Assembly: GCF_904848585.1 (NCBI RefSeq)
Contig: NZ_CAJHCR010000023.1
Coordinates: 1-64,000, forward strand
Source: Paraburkholderia kirstenboschensis
Lineage (GTDB): Bacteria; Pseudomonadota; Gammaproteobacteria; Burkholderiales; Burkholderiaceae
DNA: 64,000 nt
Direction: 5' to 3'
Each line of letters opens with the position of its first letter. Positions within the stretch are counted from its first letter, which is position 1. The translations under genes and the position numbers were made by a program. Below the pieces are notes generated by a model. It searched no databases. It saw only the letters and a list, made by a program, of their open reading frames with translations, and was not told where the DNA came from. Positions 17,624 to 27,297 of this stretch are shown in pieces.

Positions 17624-18305
17624 ATGACGACACTCGAATCCCTTGCAAGCAAACATCCAGAAACTGCAGGCGCAAGCTGAAGCGCTCGCCGCGAAAAAGT
17701 CGAGCGCCGTTATCGAGAAGATTCGGGAATTGATGGCAGAACACGACCTGACTACTGCTGACATCGATTCGTAGGTTGGTGGCAAGAAACGTGGACCGAA
17801 GCCGCGTGTCAACGCAGCGGCGAAAGCTGGAAGCCCAGTAGCGAAATATCGCGACCCGAAGACGGGGGCGACATGGTCAGGATACGGCCGCGCGCCCGGA
17901 TGGTTTGCCGCGGCGAAGGACCGCGGTAAGTATCTCGTTGAAGGCAACGCCGCAGTCTCGGCTGTTCCTACCGCGAAGGCCGCGAAGGCTGGAAACTACG
18001 TGAGAGGCCCCCAGCCTGCGCTGTACGCTGACCCAAAGACTGGCGCAACCTGGAATGGACGTGGGCGCGCGCCGGCGTGGATTGCCAACGCGAAGGACCG
18101 CAGCAAGTTTCTGATTGGTGGCGCTACCGCGGGTGACAAAAAGCAGGTGGTCAAGAAGGCTGCTGCCAAGAAGGCCCCGACGGCGAAGAAAACTGCTGCC
18201 AAGAAGGCCTTGGGCGGGAAGGCGCCGGCCACGAAGGCTGCGGCGAAAAAGCCAGTTATCGGCAGCGCCAGCGTCGCTTCGACAGTGCCCTCGACAGAGT
18301 CCTGA
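17624..18305 (+). pseudogene. H-NS family protein, frameshifted and with nonsense codon
   Basis: This is a paralogue of the intact gene at 27298. An extra C in the sixth codon region (TCCCTT versus TCCTT) shifts the frame, and TAG at 17772 replaces a sense codon (intact copy: GTG CAC). Beyond it the second half is open, with two C-terminal H-NS motifs (PKTGATWSGYGRAPGW and PKTGATWNGRGRAPAW) and a Lys/Ala tail. An internal start could yield a DNA-binding fragment without the N-terminal oligomerisation helix. Confidence 0.85.
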
Positions 18306-18325
18306 GTGCGCCAGCGTGTTGGTTG

Positions 18326-18366
18326 ATGCCCGGGTAACCACGCAGATATGCGACTGCACCGGGCAT
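18326..18366 (+). terminator. Hairpin after H-NS pseudogene
   Basis: ATGCCCGG (18326-18333) pairs with CCGGGCAT (18359-18366). The intact H-NS gene has a similar CCCGG hairpin at 28090-28125. Neither has a clear U-run, so the terminator role is tentative. Confidence 0.4.
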
Positions 18367-18530
18367 GCGAATCGAAGCTTGATTGCGGTGAACTGACCTG
18401 GCCGGAGCTGAGCGTCTTGTCGTATGTCCCTGACTCATCCGCGACAGTCGAAATGAGCCGGAAGACGAAAAGTTGCCTCACAATGCCAGGTCCGATTATC
18501 GCCAACATTGAACGCTATCGCTTCACCGGC

Positions 18531-20369
18531 TCACGTCCACGGGACGTGCTTTCCATCGAGGTCGCGGTCTAACCGGTAGGCAGCACTGATGAGGGCAAGA
18601 TGAGTCAGAGCTTGCGGAAAATTGCCGAGGGATTCTCCTGTCGTCGCGACCTCTTCTGAAAAGAGGCCGAGGTGGTTCGCGTAGGCCATCATTTTCTCGA
18701 ATACAAGACGCCCTTCCTCGACTCTTCCCGAGCGGGCGAGAGCCTCGGCATACCAGAAAGAGCACGCGCTGAAGCCACCCTCGGTACCAGGGAGGCCGTC
18801 CAGCGTCGAACCACGCGTGTAGCGGAACACCAGAGGGTCCACGCATAGTTCTCCACCAATTGCGTCAAGTGTCCCGGTCCAGCGAGGATCTTGTGGGCCG
18901 ATGAACCGCACCAGTGGCATCATCAGCACGGAAGCGTCGAGCGTCGTTGAGCCCGGAGTCTGAACGAAGGAGTTGCGCTCATGGCTCCAGAAATTCTCGT
19001 GGATGTCGCGATATATGTCGTCCCTCGCGGCGAACCAGTCGCTGAACGGTGCTGGCAGAGACCGCTTCTCGGCAAGCCGCAGAGCACGGTCAATAGTCAC
19101 CCAACACATGAGGCGGGAGTGCAACAACGGGCGAGTACCATTTCGGAGCTCCCAGATTCCGTTATCCGCCTCGCGCCAGTGGTTGACGACATATTGCACC
19201 GTGCGGGCAACATGGCGCCAGCCTTCGTACGAGATGCTGACGCCATATTTGTTGTACAGGTAGACCGCATCCAGGAGCGCCCCGTAGACGTCCAGTTGCT
19301 TCTGGTCTCGCGCAGCGTTGCCAATCAGGAAACCTCGGGTTGAGCCGCTAAACGATTCCAGGGCTTCTTCTTCCGGGACAGACTCGCCGTCAACTGCATA
19401 CATCACCTGAAGCGAGCCGTCCGAAGCGCAGTCTCTGTTCCGGTCCGCAATCCATTGCATGAAATGCTCTGCTTCTTCCGTGTATCCAAGCCGCAATAGC
19501 GCATAGACGGAAAAAGCGGCATCGCGTATCCAGGTGAAGCGGTAGTCCCACTTACGAGAGCCATCCTGCGATTCAGCGAGGCCAAAGGTGGGCGCCGCGA
19601 TAATCGCGCCGTGCTCGCTTGAGCTTAACAGCTTCAGGGTGAGCGCTGAGCGCAGAACCATTTCCCGGTAGCGACCGCGATAAGACGACTGCGCAGACCA
19701 GCGCTTCCAGAAGTCGGTGGTGTCGCCAAGCAGCGCCTCACAATCGATATCCTGCTGGGTAAAGTCCGCCTCAACACCGAACGCGATGCTCAGCGTGTCG
19801 CCTTCACCAAGTTCCACTATGGCTTCAACCGCGCCCCGGTCGCATGCAAGTGATGCTGACGCAACGAGCAGAAGAGCTGCTTCACCGTCGTCCGGGACGA
19901 AGCGGAAGCCACCCTGCGTCGGCTCGACAGCATGACCAGTGCGCCCGTAGTTGAAGCGAGGTTGGCAGCGGATGGACAGGCGCATGGAGCCAAGGAGGAC
20001 CTTGACCGTCCGGACCACGCAGTTTGCCGTGGACCGGCAGAGTTTGCCCTTTGAGTCATTGACGACCGGCATGAAATCGACAAGCTCGCAAACACCATCG
20101 CCAGTCATGAAGCGGGTCAGAAGGACGTTAGTTGCCGGCAAATACATCTGCTTCGAGTTGAAGTCGGCAGAGGATGGGGTGATTGAGAACTGACCACCAT
20201 CTTCATCCAGCAACGCGGCGAAGATGGTTGGCGAATCCATGCGCGGAAAACACATGAAATCGATGGACCCGTGTGTGGAAACGAGCGCTGTAGTCTTCAT
20301 GTTGCCAATCAGGCCACGGCAGTCAGCCGACAAGCCAGTGCGTTCACCCTCTCTATTGCTTGAGCCCAA
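18531..20369 (-). CDS. GH15 glucoamylase/trehalase-like glycoside hydrolase
   Basis: The product of up to 612 residues has the bacterial GH15 layout: an N-terminal beta-sandwich entry (GLIGNMKTTALVSTHGSIDF, then MCFPRMDSP) and an (alpha/alpha)6 barrel with KWDYRFTWIRDAAFSVYALL, GSTRGFLIGNAARDQ, and FSEEVATTGESLGNFPQALT holding the catalytic-base region. Family members hydrolyse glucosides such as maltodextrin or trehalose. No signal peptide is seen, so it is cytoplasmic. The listed start is TTG; ATG 20300 (MKTTALV) would cut conserved N-terminal residues. It stands alone. Confidence 0.88.
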   Translation of the reverse strand: MGSSNREGERTGLSADCRGLIGNMKTTALVSTHGSIDFMCFPRMDSPTIFAALLDEDGGQFSITPSSADFNSKQMYLPATNVLLTRFMTGDGVCELVDFMPVVNDSKGKLCRSTANCVVRTVKVLLGSMRLSIRCQPRFNYGRTGHAVEPTQGGFRFVPDDGEAALLLVASASLACDRGAVEAIVELGEGDTLSIAFGVEADFTQQDIDCEALLGDTTDFWKRWSAQSSYRGRYREMVLRSALTLKLLSSSEHGAIIAAPTFGLAESQDGSRKWDYRFTWIRDAAFSVYALLRLGYTEEAEHFMQWIADRNRDCASDGSLQVMYAVDGESVPEEEALESFSGSTRGFLIGNAARDQKQLDVYGALLDAVYLYNKYGVSISYEGWRHVARTVQYVVNHWREADNGIWELRNGTRPLLHSRLMCWVTIDRALRLAEKRSLPAPFSDWFAARDDIYRDIHENFWSHERNSFVQTPGSTTLDASVLMMPLVRFIGPQDPRWTGTLDAIGGELCVDPLVFRYTRGSTLDGLPGTEGGFSACSFWYAEALARSGRVEEGRLVFEKMMAYANHLGLFSEEVATTGESLGNFPQALTHLALISAAYRLDRDLDGKHVPWT

Positions 20370-20702
20370 TTGGATTCCTCAAAGGATGCGCCCGCGACTG
20401 GACGAACTCAGGCGCTGATTTCATGAGCGCTAGATGAAGCACGTCCTGTTCCATGCCCGAACCGCTGACGCGGCCGTCTTCCCTTGTCAGGCGTCGACGG
20501 TAGAAAGAAGCCTCGACAGCATGGCTGTATCGCGCTTCTGCGAACGGCGATTGATGGTACGAGGATAACCCAGTGCCACTGATGCTGCCTCGGTCGGCCC
20601 GACCGGGTTTCGCATACCTAGCTGCAGTGGCGAATGCCCGGTGGCCGCACAGATGTGTCATTGCACTGCCCGACAGGCGCACCTTTGTTGCCGATGCGGG
20701 GC

Positions 20703-21530
20703 CTAACCGAAGCCAGAATTTTGGTCCGGGGCGCCTGACCCATCCGCGAGCTTCACGTCCTCTGTGCCAAACTCGCTGGGCGATGTCCCCAGTTCCCGCC
20801 GGAACATATCACTGAAGCTGCTTGGCTGATACCCAAGCGCCCGTGCGACGGTACTGACTGACTGGCCTTCGGCAATTCTGGAAACCGCCATCGCGAGTTG
20901 TACTTGCCGCCTCCATTCGCCAAAGCCGATGCCAAGGGCGCGGAAAAACAGTCGCGCGAGGGTGCGGACACTGGCGCCTACGGACGCTGCGTGCTGTTCG
21001 AAGCTGATGTCGGCTGACGGATTTTCGATGACCGCGTGGCACAGGACTTCGAGTCGGCGGTCAGTTCCGTCCGGTAAGGGGATTCGTAAAGAATAACGAC
21101 TCGCGTGCGCAAGTTCCAGCGCAGCGAAACGGTACGCGACGTCGAGGTATATTTCGTCCCTCTGCGCCTCTCGTTCTGCAATGGCCGTAATAAGCTCGCG
21201 CAAAAGACCATTGATTTCAAATACGTCGGGCTGTTTGCTCAGATGCTTTACGTCCTCTTTTCGCAGGTAGAGGTTTCGCATCTCGACAGCGCTCATCATC
21301 CGGATTGAATGTACCGTGTCGGGAGGCAGCCAGACCGCCCGTTGAGGCGGAACCACCAAAGCCTGCCGTCCGACCTCAACCCACATGACGCCTGCCACCG
21401 CATAGAGGACCTGCGCCCAGTCATGTGAGTGCGGGTCAATGCGCAGCCCACGAGGGTACCTTCGGGCTAACGATTTTCCGCGCCCAGCGTTTTCCGACAG
21501 GTCGGGAGGAACTGCTTTGGACATGAGCAT
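20703..21530 (-). CDS. AraC-family regulator with cupin sensor
   Basis: The product of about 275 residues has an N-terminal cupin (DPHSHDWAQVLYAVAGVMWV, then PQRAVWLPPDTVHSIRM) and a C-terminal AraC double helix-turn-helix (FEQHAASVGASVRTLARLFF, then IAEGQSVSTVARALGYQPSS and FSDMFRRELGTSPSEF). The first in-frame start is a GTG at 21566; ATG 21530 or 21524 is preferred by family length. It is divergent from the quinone oxidoreductase gene, which it may control, as such pairs commonly do. Confidence 0.88.
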   Translation of the reverse strand: MLMSKAVPPDLSENAGRGKSLARRYPRGLRIDPHSHDWAQVLYAVAGVMWVEVGRQALVVPPQRAVWLPPDTVHSIRMMSAVEMRNLYLRKEDVKHLSKQPDVFEINGLLRELITAIAEREAQRDEIYLDVAYRFAALELAHASRYSLRIPLPDGTDRRLEVLCHAVIENPSADISFEQHAASVGASVRTLARLFFRALGIGFGEWRRQVQLAMAVSRIAEGQSVSTVARALGYQPSSFSDMFRRELGTSPSEFGTEDVKLADGSGAPDQNSGFG

Positions 21531-21708
21531 CAATCCGCGTGTTGTTGCGCGACAACGTAGTTTCACACGGTCTGTAAATCAACCTTGGAAGCGACTTGTC
21601 TGAAACGCAGAAGTCCTTGTCGCAACGCCCGGGTATCACCCTCTAAACTTCCACCGTGGATGCATGCACTGACTTCAGTGCAGCCAGAACCATCGAAGGA
21701 CTACAGCC

Positions 21709-22671
21709 ATGAAAGCAATTCAATTCCGCTCGTTCGGTGCCCCGAGCGTGCTCGAGTATCTCGATTTGGAGACGCCGCATGCTGATGCAGGGCATGTGGT
21801 GGTTCAGGTCAAGGCGGCGTCGGTCAATCCCAGTGACGTCAAGAATCTTTCGGGTCACTTCTCGCACACCGTACCGCCTCGAATCCCTGGCCGTGATTTC
21901 AGCGGTGTTGTAGTTGAAGGTCCCGCCGAATGGATTGAAGCAGAAGTTTGGGGCACGGGAGGCGACATCGGCTTCACGCGCGACGGGACCCACGCTGAAT
22001 TTGTGCGAATTCCCTTAAAAGCCCTGTCGCGCAAGCCGGCCAATCTTTCACACGCTGAAGCTGCTTCCATTGGCGTCAATTTCGTCGTCGCATGGCTCGG
22101 TACCGTCGAGTACGGACAACTTTCTGCGGGCGAAACCATCGCCGTCATTGGTGCGTCGGGAGGCGTTGGCGGCGCTGTGACGCAGATTGCAAAAGCACGC
22201 GGCGCGCGAGTGATTGCAGTCGACCGTCGCGAACCGCTTCCGGATTCACCTGCAGGTCGCCTCGTCGACCATTATGTGCCCATATCCGAGGACGCAGCAC
22301 CGCGCGTGCGAGAGCTGGCAAATGGTGGTGTCGACCTCGTCTACGATGCGGTAGGAGGAGTGACCTTCGAGCTCGCGCTTTCCCTTGCCAAACGGCGCGG
22401 CCGCGTCATTGAAATCAGTGCTACCGGCAAGCGGCGTGTCGAATTTGACTTGATTGACTTCTACCACAATGAGACGCAGCTCTTTGGGGCGGACAGTGCG
22501 AAGCTCGGCGTTGCTGACTCTGCACCATTCATGGATGCGCTGAGAGAAGAGTTCGAGAGGGGAAGTTTCGAGCCGCCGGTGATTGCGCAGCGATATACGC
22601 TTGAGGAAGCGAAGGTTGCATACGAGGCGGTCCAGGCGGGTACCCGTGGCCGCGTCGTGCTCGAAATGTGA
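21709..22671 (+). CDS. NADPH:quinone oxidoreductase-like MDR protein
   Basis: The 320-residue product is a medium-chain dehydrogenase/reductase of the zeta-crystallin type. It starts MKAIQFRSFGAPSVLEYLDL, has the substrate-loop region SVNPSDVKNLSGHF and GRDFSGVV, and the NADP-binding Rossmann motif AVIGASGGVGGAVTQIAKAR. The structural and catalytic zinc cysteines of alcohol dehydrogenases are absent. It probably reduces quinones or enones. It is divergent from the AraC regulator, and a XapX gene follows by 33 bases. Confidence 0.9.
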   Translation: MKAIQFRSFGAPSVLEYLDLETPHADAGHVVVQVKAASVNPSDVKNLSGHFSHTVPPRIPGRDFSGVVVEGPAEWIEAEVWGTGGDIGFTRDGTHAEFVRIPLKALSRKPANLSHAEAASIGVNFVVAWLGTVEYGQLSAGETIAVIGASGGVGGAVTQIAKARGARVIAVDRREPLPDSPAGRLVDHYVPISEDAAPRVRELANGGVDLVYDAVGGVTFELALSLAKRRGRVIEISATGKRRVEFDLIDFYHNETQLFGADSAKLGVADSAPFMDALREEFERGSFEPPVIAQRYTLEEAKVAYEAVQAGTRGRVVLEM

Positions 22672-22704
22672 GTGTTATTTCCCTCTACGGAATCGGAACA
22701 CATA

Positions 22705-22881
22705 ATGAAACCTTACCTTGTGTCGCTTGCTGCCGGAGTGTTCGTCGGGTTGGTCTACAGCGTTATCAACGTGAAGTCGCCGGCGCCACCGACGATTGCG
22801 CTTATAGGTCTGCTCGGCATGCTTGCAGGGGAGAATATGCTGCCTTTCGCACGTCACCTGCTCACCCATGTGCTCAGCTAG
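22705..22881 (+). CDS. XapX-domain small membrane protein
   Basis: The 58-residue product MKPYLVSLAAGVFVGLVYSV, with PAPPTIALIGLLGMLAGE, fits the XapX (DUF1427) family of two-helix membrane proteins. The start at ATG 22705 fits the family; the frame is open a little further upstream. Members often sit beside oxidoreductases, as here. The molecular role is unknown. Confidence 0.82.
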   Translation: MKPYLVSLAAGVFVGLVYSVINVKSPAPPTIALIGLLGMLAGENMLPFARHLLTHVLS

Positions 22882-23197
22882 GTCGCAAGCGCAACGGAGG
22901 TCGTGCAAGACCTGATGGATGAGACGTTCAAGGAGGCCGGCGAGCCGACCGCTGTCCGCACAAGTGCCGCAAGCAAGTGGTATCAGACGGACGAGAATCG
23001 GAGGCTCGTCGTTGGTTCGCGAGCAGCGTGGAGAGCGCGCAGGACGTCGCCAGGGATATTGCGTCAGCGCTCGCAGTGTGTGCGCAGAACGATACGGATG
23101 GCGGAGGCTATGTTTGCCCGGTAATTAGATGGGGGAGAAGGAGGTTGCCACTAGCGACCTCCCTTGCAGGCAAGACCTGATCAGCCATTGTCTATGC
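22882..23197. other. No gene seen
   Basis: Short plus-strand frames occur but lack start signals and family resemblance. This is the spacer between the XapX gene and the convergent SDR gene. Confidence 0.35.
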
Positions 23198-24187
23198 TCA
23201 GGCCGGCGCAGGGAAGGTTTCCCGTACCATCTGCTCGCTCTTACGCCAGAGCGCCTCCGCGGTAGCCGCGTCGAGCGCATAGCTTCGAACACCCCCGCTG
23301 ACAGGGTTAATCACAGCATCGTCAGGAACAACCTCGCTCACGTGACAGTCCTCGCAGTATCGGCCGCCGACGTCTTCAGCAGACGCGACCGCAGCAGTCC
23401 ACACGGATGTTGCCGCGCCTTGTGGGATGGTCTTGAACTGGAAAGGCGGTTTCCCTTCAGACGCGAGCTGCCTGTTAATCGCGTCGACCATATTTGTCAG
23501 CTGTTCTTCGCCCATGTGTCGTCCCAGTTCGGTCCGAATTCCACCGGGATGGACAGCCGCCGCTCGTACGCCTCGGGCTCGATGTCGCTGGTCGAACGCT
23601 ACCGCGAAAAGGATGTTTGCTGTTTTCGAGCGCCCGTATGCCACGAACGGCTCGTAGGGCGTACGCTCGAAGCCGGGGTCGTCAAGGTCAACGTTCGCAA
23701 ACCGGTGGCCTGAAGATGCGAGCATCACCACGCGTGCTCCGTCCGGGAGCAGGGACGCGAGCCGGTTCACGAGCACGAAATGCCCCAGGTGATTGGTCCC
23801 AAACTGCGTCTCAAAGCCGTCCGCGGTCTTTCCCAGTGGTGTAGCCATGACACCCGCATTGGCGATGATGATGTCAAGCGGCTTTGCCTCGGCGAGCAGT
23901 TTGTCACTGCAGGCCCGAACGCTGGCAAGGCTCGCGAGGTCCAGCTCAACGAGTTCGATGTTGCCACCGCCCGTGGCGGCTTCCTGCCTCGCACCGATGA
24001 TTGCTCGTTCTGCTTTATTCAAATCTCTCGCTGCGCCGACAACCGTTGCACCGCGTGCCGCGAGGGCTCGCGCGGTCTCCACGCCAAGTCCGGCGGATAC
24101 GCCTGTGACCAGAATGCGCTTTCCGTCGAGCCGTGTGCCCGACAACGCGTCGTCGGCCGTCGATGTCGCTCCCAACTGTTTCGTCAT
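23198..24187 (-). CDS. Short-chain dehydrogenase/reductase, retinol-dehydrogenase-like
   Basis: The 329-residue product has the SDR nucleotide motif LVTGVSAGLGVETARALAAR, the NAG strand (IIIANAGVMATPLG), catalytic Ser in MLASSGHRF, and YGRSKTANILFA for Tyr-x3-Lys. The C-terminal part with YCEDCHVSEV is typical of the WWOX/RDH-like bacterial group. Start ATG 24187 follows GGAGGGTGG. It is transcribed away from the TetR gene, and two palindromes between them suggest TetR control. Confidence 0.9.
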   Translation of the reverse strand: MTKQLGATSTADDALSGTRLDGKRILVTGVSAGLGVETARALAARGATVVGAARDLNKAERAIIGARQEAATGGGNIELVELDLASLASVRACSDKLLAEAKPLDIIIANAGVMATPLGKTADGFETQFGTNHLGHFVLVNRLASLLPDGARVVMLASSGHRFANVDLDDPGFERTPYEPFVAYGRSKTANILFAVAFDQRHRARGVRAAAVHPGGIRTELGRHMGEEQLTNMVDAINRQLASEGKPPFQFKTIPQGAATSVWTAAVASAEDVGGRYCEDCHVSEVVPDDAVINPVSGGVRSYALDAATAEALWRKSEQMVRETFPAPA

Positions 24188-24233
24188 GCCACCCTCCGTC
24201 ACTGTAAGATTGGCGGCGCCTTCACAATCCACT

Positions 24234-24286
24234 AAAACGGAGGATGTCTCCGTTTTCAATATACTAAGCGGAGTGTCCCTCCGTTT
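24234..24286. promoter_or_regulatory. Two palindromic TetR operators
   Basis: Site 1 (24234-24256) is AAAACGGAG, GATGT, CTCCGTTTT, a perfect 9-base palindrome. Site 2 (24266-24286) is AAGCGGAG, TGTCC, CTCCGTTT with one mismatch. Both have a 5-base spacer and their centres are 31 bases apart, about three helical turns. They occupy the gap between the divergent SDR and TetR genes, as expected for paired dimers of the TetR protein. Confidence 0.8.
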
Positions 24287-24304
24287 GCAAGTTCAATTCA
24301 CGCC

Positions 24305-24886
24305 ATGACTGCGTCTACGCCCAAAGAAAAGAAGCCACGAGCCGACGCGCTACGCAACCGTGAGCGCATCCTCGAAGAGGCGAAGAGGGCCTTTACCAGT
24401 GGAGGAGGTGACATTAGCCTTGAGGAGGTTGCGCGGCAGGCTGGCGTCAGTCCCGGGACTCTCTATCGCCACTTCCCAACCCGAGAGGCTTTGCTTGAGA
24501 GTGTCTATCGCGCCGAGGTCGAAAGCCTTGCGGAAGAGGAGCGACGGCTTACACGGGAATTGCCAGCTGCCGAGGCGCTGAGAGAATGGATGTTGCTGTT
24601 TGTCGACTACATCGCGACCAAAAAAATCATCGCACCGGCGCTAAACTCCGTCGTCGGCGGAGCCGCGACGGAGTTGTTTGAATCTTCGGGAAAGCAAATC
24701 AAGGCGGCAATCCAGACACTCGTGTCGCGCGCGGTCGAGAGCGGAGACGTCCGGGCGGACCTGGAACCGCTGGACTTGTTGCGCGCGCTGGTCGGCGTGT
24801 CGAATGTCGCTTCAGCTCCCGACTGGCAGCAAAGCGCGAGGCGACTGGTAGATATTCTGTTGCTCGGGTCAAAGCCGGGCAACTGA
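24305..24886 (+). CDS. TetR-family repressor
   Basis: The 193-residue product has an N-terminal TetR helix-turn-helix (RNRERILEEAKRAF, then ISLEEVARQAGVSPGTLYRH, FPTREALLESVY) and a C-terminal all-helical ligand domain. ATG 24305 lies 18 bases after the second palindrome. It most likely represses the divergent SDR gene and itself, released by an SDR substrate or a xenobiotic. Confidence 0.9.
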   Translation: MTASTPKEKKPRADALRNRERILEEAKRAFTSGGGDISLEEVARQAGVSPGTLYRHFPTREALLESVYRAEVESLAEEERRLTRELPAAEALREWMLLFVDYIATKKIIAPALNSVVGGAATELFESSGKQIKAAIQTLVSRAVESGDVRADLEPLDLLRALVGVSNVASAPDWQQSARRLVDILLLGSKPGN

Positions 24887-25353
24887 TAGACCGCAGCCAG
24901 GAAGTACGAGGCAGAGGTATCCGTTCGATGGTTCAAACATCCTTATCAAACTCGGCTCTCACGCCGCCGGGCGGCGTAGTTCGGACTCTTGCATAAAGGC
25001 TTTGGCCACAGGTTCCGACTACTTCCGCACGCACATCGGTGCCTCCCGCCCGATGCTGCTGGACCCAAAGAGCTTTGCTGCTGTGCCTGCTGCTCGGCTT
25101 GCCGTTGAGCGTGCTCGAAGGAAGCGATGAACGTCATTCGCAATATAGCCTCTCACGTTGAAGATGCTTGTGAGAAGGCTGAGCAGAATGGGGTTTCGCC
25201 GAAAAAAACAGGATGGAAACCGGGGTGCGGGGCTTCGTGGGGCTTTCGTTGCAGGCAGCGACTGGGGCGAGCGCCTGAATTATCGGTTGCCGTTATCACA
25301 GTTAGTGCAGCCTCTCGGACAAAGCGTGGGCAGCGGCTCGGCGTTGGAAGCTG
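24887..25353. other. No gene seen
   Basis: No frame here has a plausible start plus family resemblance on either strand. It separates the TetR gene from the convergent HAD gene. Confidence 0.35.
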
Positions 25354-26082
25354 TTAAGTCGGGCGACCTAGTTGCATCGCCAGGTCGTTTAGGTCTGCCG
25401 CCTCGTAGTCCCATGGTTGTTCAGCGCGTAAGTCGCTTTGTTGGTCCGGGCCATGTTCGACGGGCCGAAGCACGAACGCGGTCTTTAGGCCGCATTGACG
25501 CGCTGCCGCCAAATCGCCGTTATGAGCCGCGACCATGCAAACCTGCGCTGGGCTAAGTCCAAGGATTTCGGTTGTGTCGGCATAGACTTGTGGCGATGGT
25601 TTGTACGCTCTGACGACTTCCGCGCCGAGAATGGCGTCCCAAGGAAGCGCGGCACGCTTCGCCATGTCCACCATCAGTCTAATGTTGCCATTTGAAAGGG
25701 GCGCGATAATGAATTGACGCTTGAGCCTCAACAGCCCTTCTACAGAATCGGGCCACGGGTCTAGCCGATGCCAGGCAAGGTTCAGCTCGTCAAGTTCGTC
25801 GGCGGTGACCGAGTCGACATCAATGCCGAAGTTGCGCAAGACCTTGACCAGATTCTCTTTCTGAAGAACGTCAAGGCGGACAAACGACCGTCGTCCACTT
25901 CTAATTTCTTCCATAGCGGGCGAGTATTCGCGTCGCCACGCATCTGCGAACTCGGTGGCGTCGACGGCCATGTTGCGACGGCTGAGAAACGGGCCTACAT
26001 CTCGCGCAACGCCGCCTCGCCAATCAACGACGGTGCCAAAGACATCGAACAGAAGAGCTTTGATTGCGGAATCCTTAGTCAT
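25354..26082 (-). CDS. Haloacid dehalogenase, type II
   Basis: The 242-residue HAD hydrolase has motif I as ALLFDVFGTVVDWR (nucleophile Asp), motif II Ser in APLSNGN, motif III Lys in VRAYKPSPQVY, and a motif IV region MVAAHNGDLAAARQCGLKTA. The FGTVVDWR signature and length match L-2-haloacid dehalogenases, which replace halogen by hydroxyl on short acids. It is cytoplasmic and has no operon partner. Confidence 0.9.
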   Translation of the reverse strand: MTKDSAIKALLFDVFGTVVDWRGGVARDVGPFLSRRNMAVDATEFADAWRREYSPAMEEIRSGRRSFVRLDVLQKENLVKVLRNFGIDVDSVTADELDELNLAWHRLDPWPDSVEGLLRLKRQFIIAPLSNGNIRLMVDMAKRAALPWDAILGAEVVRAYKPSPQVYADTTEILGLSPAQVCMVAAHNGDLAAARQCGLKTAFVLRPVEHGPDQQSDLRAEQPWDYEAADLNDLAMQLGRPT

Positions 26083-26383
26083 TTCCTGAGCCTCTCAATC
26101 GGCGCATTGGAACAAGTCTACTCGTCCGCCGCTGTTAGGACGAAGGTAGCGTCTACTAAAGGCAAAAAGACAGGTTACCAAGGTTCGCTTCTTTGCCGCA
26201 TCGACTCTTGGACGTTCGGCGGTCGGCTGGCTCACTTACCGCTCGTTAGGCGGTGCGCACGCCTGAACGGGCAAAGCCGCGACGAGAGGGCTTGGGAACC
26301 GCGGTTGCGCCCTGGGCCTCACAGCGCCGACAGTGCCCTAAGTTTTCCCCCAGTGGTGCCGATACCAAGTCGCTGGACACGAT
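26083..26383. other. No gene seen
   Basis: This is the gap upstream of the HAD gene and before the SRAP fragment. It presumably holds the HAD promoter. Confidence 0.3.
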
Positions 26384-26560
26384 AAGCAGCGAATCGCCAC
26401 CGACAAAATCGCCTGGACCAAGCGCAAACTCGAGGACCTGCATCGAACAGAGTCACAACCGCGGGACTCACGCATTTTGCCGGGACAATACGCGCTCGTC
26501 ATGGTTATGGAACATGGGCATCGCGTAGTGAAGCCCATGCGCTATCAGTACCCAGCTATC
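26384..26560 (+). pseudogene. SRAP paralogue fragment, central part
   Basis: The frame reads KQRIATDKIAWTKRKLEDLH, RTESQPRDSRILPGQYAL and VMVMEHGHRVVKPMRYQ. This matches residues about 105-165 of the intact SRAP at 15462 (ATDKIAWARGKLEDLQRT, RVVKPMRYQ). Neither the catalytic N-terminus nor the C-terminus is adjacent. It precedes the intact H-NS gene, mirroring the SRAP to H-NS order at 15.4-18.3 kb. Confidence 0.8.
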
Positions 26561-26641
26561 AAACAACTCCGAAACGGCTGCTCAGCGTGTCAGACAAACC
26601 GTGGCCGGGTTGGCGGCTATCTACAGTGCAATGACGTTCGT

Positions 26642-26878
26642 CTAGTCCTGGAGCGCGCGCCGAAACAGTTCGTATGTCCGCAAATTCGCGAGTTCCGCAG
26701 CAGCGCTGTCGTAATGGTGGCCCGTGTGTCGAGCAAACGCGTGGTTACAACCGGGATATGAGTGAACGGTGGCGTTGCCATTCTCAGCCATCGCTCTTTT
26801 GATGGGCGTTTTGGCAGGCATAGCAACGTAAACCGCGAAGCTTCCATCGTCCGTCCGAACTTCCTGATACTTGCCCAT
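26642..26878 (-). pseudogene. Dienelactone hydrolase with internal deletion
   Basis: A good start (AAGGAGAG, then ATG at 26878) leads into MGKYQEVRTDDGSFAVYVAM, the usual N-terminus. The frame then jumps to VHSYPGCNHAFARHTGHHYD and LRTYELFRRAL, the usual C-terminus with the catalytic His. The middle, about 150 residues with the nucleophile Cys and the Asp, is deleted in frame. The 78-residue product cannot be catalytic. Confidence 0.75.
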
Positions 26879-27297
26879 TGCATCTCTCCTTGTTTCGCAG
26901 ATAGAACTTCCTGTAATGAGGGTGAGGTGCTGCAGTCAGCATGACAGTAGCGCCTAGCAACAGTATCGCATTCGCGGCGGCTCAAAGCAGTCTTGACCCA
27001 GGCGCCATCGCCGCTCATTCGGGCCCCCCTGCTCCGCATGGCCGGTTCATGGCTGACAGGCAAAGTCATCTCTTGAAGTTGATCGAAGACGCGATGGGGA
27101 GCCTTCGTATATGGGCGACTACGCGAAGAAGGCGAAGACTACGAGCCTGACTAAGCGAACGTCGAAGCCGCCTTGACAATCGCGACGGTCTAAACCGTAC
27201 TCAGGTAGGCGAGCGGTCCTTCCACCCGCTTCGCGCCGAACTAGCCGACCTCCTCGTCAACATGGCATAGTTGGACATCTCAACTGCGGAAACGGCA
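26879..27297. other. No intact gene; leader of H-NS gene at the end
   Basis: Short frames show no family resemblance. The last 60 bases match the leader of the H-NS pseudogene near 17560-17623. Confidence 0.35.

Noticed and set aside
18130..18270. CRISPR-like or satellite repeat array
   Set aside because: The repeating AAGAAGGC-type units, also at 27820-27990, are codons of the Lys/Ala tail of the H-NS proteins, with no spacer structure.
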